Shown here: positions 58,153 through 64,000 of the stretch, in pieces | How the letters are laid out: every line of letters starts with the position of its first letter | Position numbering within the stretch: position 1 is the first letter of the stretch | Origin: an uncultured Sphingomonadales bacterium | GTDB lineage: Bacteria > Pseudomonadota > Alphaproteobacteria > Sphingomonadales > Sphingomonadaceae | DNA length: 64,000 nucleotides | Reading direction: 5' to 3' | Assembly: GCA_903821605.1 (NCBI GenBank) | Contig: CAIJLZ010000005.1 | Location: 62,001-126,000, forward strand | Program-made: the position numbers and the translations under genes | Notes under the pieces: model-generated | What the model was told of the DNA's origin: nothing | What the model saw: only the letters and a program-made list of their open reading frames with translations | Databases searched by the model: none

Positions 58153-60303
58153 TTACTTGCCGAGGGCGTCGAGCAGCGGTTGCAGCCCGGCACCATATTT
58201 CCGCCAGCGTTCCACCGCCGTATTGTAGATCGGCTTGCGCACTTGCGCGACGCTGGCCGTCTTCACCGGACGGTCGGACTTGTGGAACTGGAGGCACGCC
58301 TCATTCCACGGCAGGCCCAAAAACTCGATCAGGTTGCGCGCCGACTGTTCGGTATCGCCGACGACATTTTCATAAACGATCGTGGTCATGACACCCGCTG
58401 GCAACACCTGGTTCCAGTGATCCATCAGATCGGCATATTGGCAATAATAGCGCCCAAGCTCGCCCAGATCATAGCTGTGGGGCATGTCGTCCTTGAACAG
58501 CTTGGTGAAGGCCGACAGGCACGTATCGACCGGATCGCGCCGGGTGTTGATGATCTTCGCATTCGGGAACAGCAGGTGGATCAGCCCGACGAAGAAATAA
58601 TTGGTGAGCAGCTTGTCCGTCACGCGCGGCGCGGGGCCTGCATTGGACAGCAGTTCCTTCAAATAAGTATCGGCAACGATCCCGAACTGTGCAGGGGCCA
58701 TAGCGCCCACCAGATCCGGATAACGCGGCATCGTCGGGAAACGATCACGCAGCAGCGCAATCGACCGGCTCAGATATTTGACCTCGCCCGCCCCATAAAC
58801 GTCGGGATGGCTGGACAATATCTGTTCGACCAGCGTCGAACCCGAACGCGGCATGCCAACGATGAACACCGGGCGTTCGCTCGGATTGCCCCGGAAGGGA
58901 CGATTGGCGAAAATCTCTGCCGGGAACGCCTTTTTGATATTGGCGAAAAAGTCGAAAGTTTCCGACTCATTATAGTTGAGCAGCGCACGCTTCATGCGGC
59001 CGCCCGTAATATAATGTTCCAGCGCGCGACCATGATCCTTGCGGTCGTCGAGCGCCTTGGCATAGGCAAAATGGAGCGGCAGCATCTGCGGCGCTTCGGC
59101 ATCAGGCGATGCTTGTATCAGGCCTTCGACGCGGTTGAACAGCTCTTCTTCCTTCGAGAAATCGACCAGATCATGCAGATTGGCATAGGCACCTGACATC
59201 GACTCATTGAGTTCGATCGCCTTCAATATCTGTTCCCGCGCCTCATCAAGACGGCCCACCGACTTGAGCGCGACGCCATAGAAATTGCGGGCTTCGCAAT
59301 GCTCCGGCTTCTCCTTGAGCGCGGCCTCAAGCACGGCAATGGCTTCCTCGTAGCGATCCGTCTCATGCAGGATATGGCCCAAGACGGTCAGCGCCTCGGC
59401 ATGGTGCGGCTGATCCTCGATCACGATCCGGCACGCCCGTTCAGCCGCAGAATGATTGCTGCGGTTAAGCTGAATGCGGGCCGTCAGCACCAGCGCCGCC
59501 GGGTTGCGGGCATCAAGTTTGAGCGCCTCGCCCAGCACGCGCAGCGCATCAACCTCGCGGTTGTCGAACGCATAAAGTGCCGCCAGATTATTGTGCGCCT
59601 CGACATAGTTGGGCTTCTGCGAAATCGCCTTTTTAAGCGCGTGTTCCGCCTCTTCGATCTTGCCCTGATCGCGCAACAGGGTGGAAAGATTATTATATGC
59701 TTCGGGATAAAATTCCCGATACACCAGCGCATCCTGATAGGCGTTGATGGCGGCATCCCGATCACCCAGCGCCATCAGCGCATTGCCGAGATTATTATGC
59801 GCTTCGGCAAATTTCGGGTTGATCGCAATCGCCTGGCGATAGGCCGCCGCCGCATCCGCAAATTCCTTGCGGTCATAATGGATGATGCCGATATTATTAT
59901 GAGCCGGCGCATTGCGGGGATCGAGTTCGATCGCCTTGCGGAATGCGGTGCGCGCATCGACATTGTTGCCGCGCTGGCGTTCGACCTCGCCCAGATTGGC
60001 GTGGAAGCTGGCAGCTTGCGGCGCGAGCTTGATCGCGCGCTTCAGCATCTGGACGGCTTCCTTGGTCTTGCCCTGCGCATTGAGCGCGACGCCGAGAATA
60101 TTATGCGCATCCGCCTGATCGGGGTTCTGCTTCAGAATTTGGCGGCAGACCTCTTCGGCATGGGGATAACGCGCATCGGTATAGAGCTTGCCCGCCAGTT
60201 CGATGGCCTTATCGGGCGTTACCGCCACACGACCGTTCTGCGACTTTTGCTGCAGTTCGTTGATCATCGTTTTCGCGCTGGCTTCACTCATTGGATTATC
60301 CAT
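58153..60303 (-). CDS. TPR-repeat sulfotransferase
   Basis: A 716-residue cytoplasmic protein. About residues 25-430 are tandem tetratricopeptide repeats (for example AHNNIGIIHYDRKEFADAAA, AHNNLGNALMALGDRDAAIN). The C-terminal ~270 residues are a sulfotransferase domain with the 5'-phosphosulfate loop VGMPRSGSTLVEQIL (near residue 480) and the 3'-phosphate segment NTRRDPVDTCLSAF. Such proteins transfer sulfate from PAPS; relatives include tyrosylprotein sulfotransferases. The start is taken as the ATG at 60303 (MDNPMSEAS); an in-frame ATG four codons later is also possible. Forms an operon with the 2OG-Fe(II) oxygenase. Confidence 0.85.
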   Translation of the reverse strand: MDNPMSEASAKTMINELQQKSQNGRVAVTPDKAIELAGKLYTDARYPHAEEVCRQILKQNPDQADAHNILGVALNAQGKTKEAVQMLKRAIKLAPQAASFHANLGEVERQRGNNVDARTAFRKAIELDPRNAPAHNNIGIIHYDRKEFADAAAAYRQAIAINPKFAEAHNNLGNALMALGDRDAAINAYQDALVYREFYPEAYNNLSTLLRDQGKIEEAEHALKKAISQKPNYVEAHNNLAALYAFDNREVDALRVLGEALKLDARNPAALVLTARIQLNRSNHSAAERACRIVIEDQPHHAEALTVLGHILHETDRYEEAIAVLEAALKEKPEHCEARNFYGVALKSVGRLDEAREQILKAIELNESMSGAYANLHDLVDFSKEEELFNRVEGLIQASPDAEAPQMLPLHFAYAKALDDRKDHGRALEHYITGGRMKRALLNYNESETFDFFANIKKAFPAEIFANRPFRGNPSERPVFIVGMPRSGSTLVEQILSSHPDVYGAGEVKYLSRSIALLRDRFPTMPRYPDLVGAMAPAQFGIVADTYLKELLSNAGPAPRVTDKLLTNYFFVGLIHLLFPNAKIINTRRDPVDTCLSAFTKLFKDDMPHSYDLGELGRYYCQYADLMDHWNQVLPAGVMTTIVYENVVGDTEQSARNLIEFLGLPWNEACLQFHKSDRPVKTASVAQVRKPIYNTAVERWRKYGAGLQPLLDALGK

Positions 60304-60456
60304 CAATAGAGAATTTGGTGTCCGCAATCACAGGAAATACACCTCCCATGCGCGGAAGATAACTGAATTTTTCATCCCGCCTATCGCGATGTGCAGAACA
60401 GCTTGGCCGGTTCCGGACGATCGCTCACCGACAGCGGGGAAAATACGGCTTCAGGG

Positions 60457-60490
60457 AAAAAAAGGGGGAGCTGGCATAACCAACTCCCCC
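60457..60490 (-). terminator. Intrinsic terminator of the autotransporter gene
   Basis: On the minus strand an 11-bp stem (60480-60490 with 60464-60474, one mismatch) is followed by a run of seven T (60457-60463). It lies 30 bases after the autotransporter stop. Confidence 0.8.
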
Positions 60491-60519
60491 CAATTTCAGG
60501 GATCAGAACGATCCTTGGT

Positions 60520-63500
60520 TCACTTGAAGCGGGCGATCAGGGTGATGCCGCCGGAGTGGCTGTCAGCATCGCCGTTCAGGCGACCCTGATAGCCGATCTT
60601 GCCGACCACATTCTTGCCCAGTTCAGCCATGATGCCGACATCGACAATCGCGGCGTCACGCTTTTCGGCCTGCGACAGGACGTCGAAGTCGCTGCCCGGG
60701 GCGATGGCGAACTCGTTCATCACCGAAGCGTTGGTTCCGCCGAACTGGTGACGCCAGCCCAACTTCACTTCAGGCATGATCGAGCCCATCTTGCCGCCCC
60801 ACTTCACGCCGAGCTGGCTTGCAACCCGATCCTGCGTGCCACCGAAAACATGAAGGTTTGCGGCAGACACACCGGTTTCGGTGAAGCTCTTCAGCTTGGT
60901 CGAAGCATATTCGAGACCAGCGTACGGGGTCAGGGTCGAGCTACCCATGTCGATCCGGTAACCCAGTTCGCCATTGAACGTGATGGCACGGGCGTCCGGC
61001 TTGCCGGTTGCGACACCGCTGATCGCGCTCAACTGAGCCGGGGTGGCCGCAGCCGGTACGCCATTGGCAGGCACCGTTTCGGTGCTGGCAATGTTGATAC
61101 CGCGGCTGGAGTTGCCGGTCAGGTTGGAGAAGCTGGCCAAGGCCTTCACATAATAGGTGCCCGGATCATAGACCGCATAGACGCCCAGCTGATAACCATC
61201 CGACTTGATACGGCCCTTATTGCCGTTGAAGTTCAGATCGTTCTTCACATAAGCGCCGCTCACGCCCAGCACGAGATCCTTGCTGGTCGCGAAATCAACA
61301 CCCAGCGCCATATAGTACTGGTTCGCCTTATAAGCCGACCCCAGAACGTCGCCGTCCTTCTTCACCTGACCATAGTTGATCTGGCCCCAGATGCGGGCGC
61401 CATCTTCGCGACGGCAAGCGAGCTTGGCATCAAGCGCGGTTGCCGGGCAATCGGTGACGCTGCCCATCAGGTTGGTGAAGCGACCAGCCAGACCAGTCAT
61501 CGACTGGAGGTAGCTGGCATATTGCGAGCCCGACAGCTGATCCAGCGAGGCCTGATAGGTGGCCGTGTTCTGCGTGAACAGGGCACCGAGCAGGGTCGCG
61601 AAATCACCGGTCAGATTGGGGTTGTAGACACTTTCAATGCCGCCACCGACCGAAGACTGGTTGGTGGTCAGACCGCCCACCGCGCCAAAGGCGACACGGG
61701 TCACGGTAAGATCGACATTGTCATTGGCGTCATAAGTGACCGTCGGGGTCAACAGCGGCGTGGCGGTGTGCGTAATCACCGAACCGAAGGTGCCGGTCAG
61801 GGTGTCGGCATCGATCAGGTTATCGACCACGTAGCTGTTGCCATACAGGCCATTCCAGCTCGACGGACGAACCTCAAGGATGCTGCCCGAACCAAGGGTA
61901 ACGGTATCGGCCACGACGAACGGCTGATCACCAGCGGTGAGAGCCAGAGCTGCCGGCGCCAGCGGCGGTGTCGAGTTCACCAACGGCATCTGGACGGCAA
62001 GCTTGCCACCCGTCGCCACGGTGAACGCTTCCACATTGGCGCCTGCCGGGCCGTCATTCCAAGTGTTGGAATTGCCGGTACCGGTGAAGGACACGGTCGC
62101 GTGCGGCTGGCTGACGAGATACAGCGTGCCGCCGTTGGCGATGGTCAGCGAGCCTTCCAGTTCGCCGCCCGGGTTCACCACGCCGTCGAACTTGGTTTCA
62201 CCGTTGGAGACGGTGATCGCGTCGTCAGCCGACAGATCAATGTCACCGTAGATGAAGCCGTTCTTGCCGCCACCAGCCTTGAGCTGGATGTCGGCGGCGT
62301 TCGGCGCCAGGCTGGTGTCAATCGCCGTGCCGCGGGTGAAGGTCACGCCGCCGTCGGTGCTGACACGAGCCACGATGGAACCACCCTGGTTGATGAGGGT
62401 GAAGACATCGCCTTCCGCCGGGGTCACATCACCATCGGTGAAGGTGCGAACCGCGATACCGGTTGCCGATGCCGAAGCACCGGTAGCCACCGCACTGACA
62501 TCGATCGAGCCGGTGTTGGTGACGGTCGCCGTGTTGACAGCCGAGTAGAAGTCGATGCCGGTCGCCACCGCACCGCTGAGCGCAACCGGCCCAAGGCCAG
62601 TTTCAGTCGAACCCAGTGCCTTCGCCTGAACGGTGAAGGTGCCCGAGTTGGTCACCGAACCACCGATCGTGTTGAGACCCGTCCAGTTGCCGGTGTCGCT
62701 GACGGTGACGCCCGTCCAGCTACCATAGTCAGCATAGACACCGAGACCCAGCGCATCCGCCGCCACGTCATTGGCTTCGGCCACTGCCTTGACCGTGAAG
62801 GTCTTGGCGTTGGTGAAGTCGATCACGACCGGGTCGCCTTGCACGATCACACCAGCCGCCGCTGCATCAGCGAAGCTGTTCGCACCGGTCGCCGTCGCAT
62901 TCGCGTCGACGGTGAAGGTGCCGGTGGAGGTGTTGTCGAAGGTCGCAAGCACCGTGTCACCAAAGGTCGACTGGATGACACCGGTTGCCGAGGCGCGGGC
63001 ATCAGCGAAGCTGCCCGAGGCATTGGCATTGGCATCAACGTTGATCGTCCCGGAGTTGGTCAGTTCAACGCTGGCGTCCGTGCCGCTTGCATATTGGCTG
63101 GCACCGTACTGGGCCGAGGCGCTTGCAAAGGCGTTGTAACCGGTCGCTGTCGCATCGACTGCGACGTTGATCGCACCCGAGTTGGTCAGATCGGCGGCTG
63201 CCGTGGCGCCATAAGCGTTCTGCGACACACCGCCGGCATAAGCCGAAGCGTAAGCCGAACCATAAGCGGTGGAACCGCCGACGGCGACTGCCGCTGCCGA
63301 CACGTTGATCGTGTCGGCCGCCGTGTTGGTGAGCGAGGCAGTCGCCTCGCCGCCTTCAGTGCTGGCATATTGCCTGACACCATAACCGGCAGCATAAGCC
63401 GAGGCATCAAACGCCGAAGCGGTAGCTGCTGCATCAACCAGGATCGAGCCGGTGTTGTCGAGCGTCACGCTCGCCGTATCGAGACCCGAAGCAGACTGGT

Positions 63501-64000
63501 TCACGCCATAACCGACCGTCGCGCGGGCATCAGCCGAAGTCGAACCCGAGGCCGAAGCATCGGCGGTCAGTTCAATGGTGCCCGAGTTGGTCAGTTCTGC
63601 AGTCGCATCGGTGCCACCGACCGACTGATAAACCCCGTTGCCCGCATAGGCATTGGCATTGGCATCATAAGCCGAGGCGGTCGCCGCTACGGCAAGGCTG
63701 ATCGAACCCGAATTGCCGACGGTCGCCAGCGCCGTAACGCCATTGACGATCTGCGAGACACCGTTGCCGACATTGCCGTTGGCGTAAGCGCTGAAGCCCG
63801 ATGCCGAGGCATTGGCCGCAAGGTCGATCGTGCCGGAGTTGGTCAGATCCGCCGTGCCTTCCAGCGTGCCGCTGACGGTCTGGAAGACACCGTTACCCGC
63901 CCCCGCATTCGCACCGGCGAGATAGGCCGACGCGGTTGCCGAAGCCACCACGCTGATCGCGCCCGAGTTGTCGACAATGCCTTCGGCGCTTTCAGCCGTC
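60520..64000 (-). CDS. Autotransporter with passenger repeats, N-terminus outside the window
   Basis: The frame is open from the right edge of the window to the stop at 60520 (at least 1160 residues), so the signal peptide and true start lie beyond 64000. The passenger contains at least six imperfect ~50-residue repeats with the core LTNSGTI.V.A.A.ASG and GV.Q, typical of beta-helix passengers, rich in Ala, Ser, Asn and Gly. A barrel domain follows (about the last 280 residues; ARIWGQINYGQ, YYMALGVDFA, ending LIARFK) for insertion in the outer membrane. The function is probably adhesion or autoaggregation. It is terminated by the hairpin at 60457-60490. Confidence 0.88.
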   Translation of the reverse strand, partial: TAESAEGIVDNSGAISVVASATASAYLAGANAGAGNGVFQTVSGTLEGTADLTNSGTIDLAANASASGFSAYANGNVGNGVSQIVNGVTALATVGNSGSISLAVAATASAYDANANAYAGNGVYQSVGGTDATAELTNSGTIELTADASASGSTSADARATVGYGVNQSASGLDTASVTLDNTGSILVDAAATASAFDASAYAAGYGVRQYASTEGGEATASLTNTAADTINVSAAAVAVGGSTAYGSAYASAYAGGVSQNAYGATAAADLTNSGAINVAVDATATGYNAFASASAQYGASQYASGTDASVELTNSGTINVDANANASGSFADARASATGVIQSTFGDTVLATFDNTSTGTFTVDANATATGANSFADAAAAGVIVQGDPVVIDFTNAKTFTVKAVAEANDVAADALGLGVYADYGSWTGVTVSDTGNWTGLNTIGGSVTNSGTFTVQAKALGSTETGLGPVALSGAVATGIDFYSAVNTATVTNTGSIDVSAVATGASASATGIAVRTFTDGDVTPAEGDVFTLINQGGSIVARVSTDGGVTFTRGTAIDTSLAPNAADIQLKAGGGKNGFIYGDIDLSADDAITVSNGETKFDGVVNPGGELEGSLTIANGGTLYLVSQPHATVSFTGTGNSNTWNDGPAGANVEAFTVATGGKLAVQMPLVNSTPPLAPAALALTAGDQPFVVADTVTLGSGSILEVRPSSWNGLYGNSYVVDNLIDADTLTGTFGSVITHTATPLLTPTVTYDANDNVDLTVTRVAFGAVGGLTTNQSSVGGGIESVYNPNLTGDFATLLGALFTQNTATYQASLDQLSGSQYASYLQSMTGLAGRFTNLMGSVTDCPATALDAKLACRREDGARIWGQINYGQVKKDGDVLGSAYKANQYYMALGVDFATSKDLVLGVSGAYVKNDLNFNGNKGRIKSDGYQLGVYAVYDPGTYYVKALASFSNLTGNSSRGINIASTETVPANGVPAAATPAQLSAISGVATGKPDARAITFNGELGYRIDMGSSTLTPYAGLEYASTKLKSFTETGVSAANLHVFGGTQDRVASQLGVKWGGKMGSIMPEVKLGWRHQFGGTNASVMNEFAIAPGSDFDVLSQAEKRDAAIVDVGIMAELGKNVVGKIGYQGRLNGDADSHSGGITLIARFK

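Noticed and set aside
58180-60309. Two plus-strand frames of about 336 codons each
   Set aside because: Both are antisense to the TPR sulfotransferase and reflect its repeat structure.
62771-63940. Regularly spaced repeats that could suggest a CRISPR array
   Set aside because: The repeats are imperfect, in frame, and encode the autotransporter passenger; there are no constant direct repeats with unique spacers.

Overview
The window looks like chromosomal DNA of an alphaproteobacterium, most likely a sphingomonad (Sphingomonadales). The reasons are high-GC coding sequence, a GcrA cell-cycle regulator, a compact ProS without an editing domain, the mitochondrial-type complex I accessory protein NDUFA12, a DUF2155 protein, MlaD, a membrane-bound cytochrome c and many 4-bp ATGA gene overlaps. 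All calls come from reading the translations; no database search was run.

Layout. 1-5.97 kb: argC with an SH3-like partner, a nitronate monooxygenase-like flavoprotein, then proS and a Lol permease. 6.0-10.1 kb: a complete Anbu (bacterial proteasome homologue) operon, made of a circularly permuted ATP-grasp enzyme, an alpha-E protein, a transglutaminase and Anbu. 10.1-12.3 kb: a PmbA/TldE-type protein and a CysQ/inositol-phosphatase family enzyme. 12.3-18.4 kb: gltD and gltB on the minus strand. 18.7-22.7 kb: rpe, a heparinase II/III-like protein and purH. 22.7-32.2 kb: lepA, an A-type Fe-S carrier, a decayed phytanoyl-CoA dioxygenase pseudogene, gcrA, an ABC-2 permease, cytochrome c, pheA, aat, DUF2155, mlaD, an NDUFA12-like gene, an ArsC-family gene and a RidA-family gene.

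32.2-46.2 kb is the most striking region: a Lap-type surface-adhesion locus. A LapG-like periplasmic cysteine protease is transcribed divergently from a 1915-residue adhesin with an N-terminal retention module and a PAAG di-alanine site. The adhesin is followed by an OmpA-family protein, a TolC-like outer membrane channel, a LapB-like ABC exporter, a SleB-type cell wall hydrolase and a LapC/HlyD-like adaptor. The adhesin has a promoter-like sequence, a CtrA-type box and a highly structured leader. The inferred logic is that the adhesin is exported by the type I system, held in the TolC-like pore by its retention module, and released by the LapG-like protease.

46.2-48.5 kb: an AMP/thymidine phosphorylase family gene and a PRPP synthetase. 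48.5-52.6 kb is accessory-looking: an AT-rich intergenic stretch, a TetR regulator, a second, membrane-anchored LapG-like protease coupled to an unknown four-helix membrane protein, a PilZ-like protein and a winged-helix regulator. 52.7-55.1 kb: a TetR gene flanked by two matching operator-like palindromes, a Dabb-PASTA fusion and a small monooxygenase. 55.1-64 kb: a subtilase with a barrel-like C-terminus, a 2OG-Fe(II) oxygenase with a TPR sulfotransferase, and a large autotransporter that runs off the right edge. No tRNA, rRNA, insertion sequence or CRISPR array was recognised.
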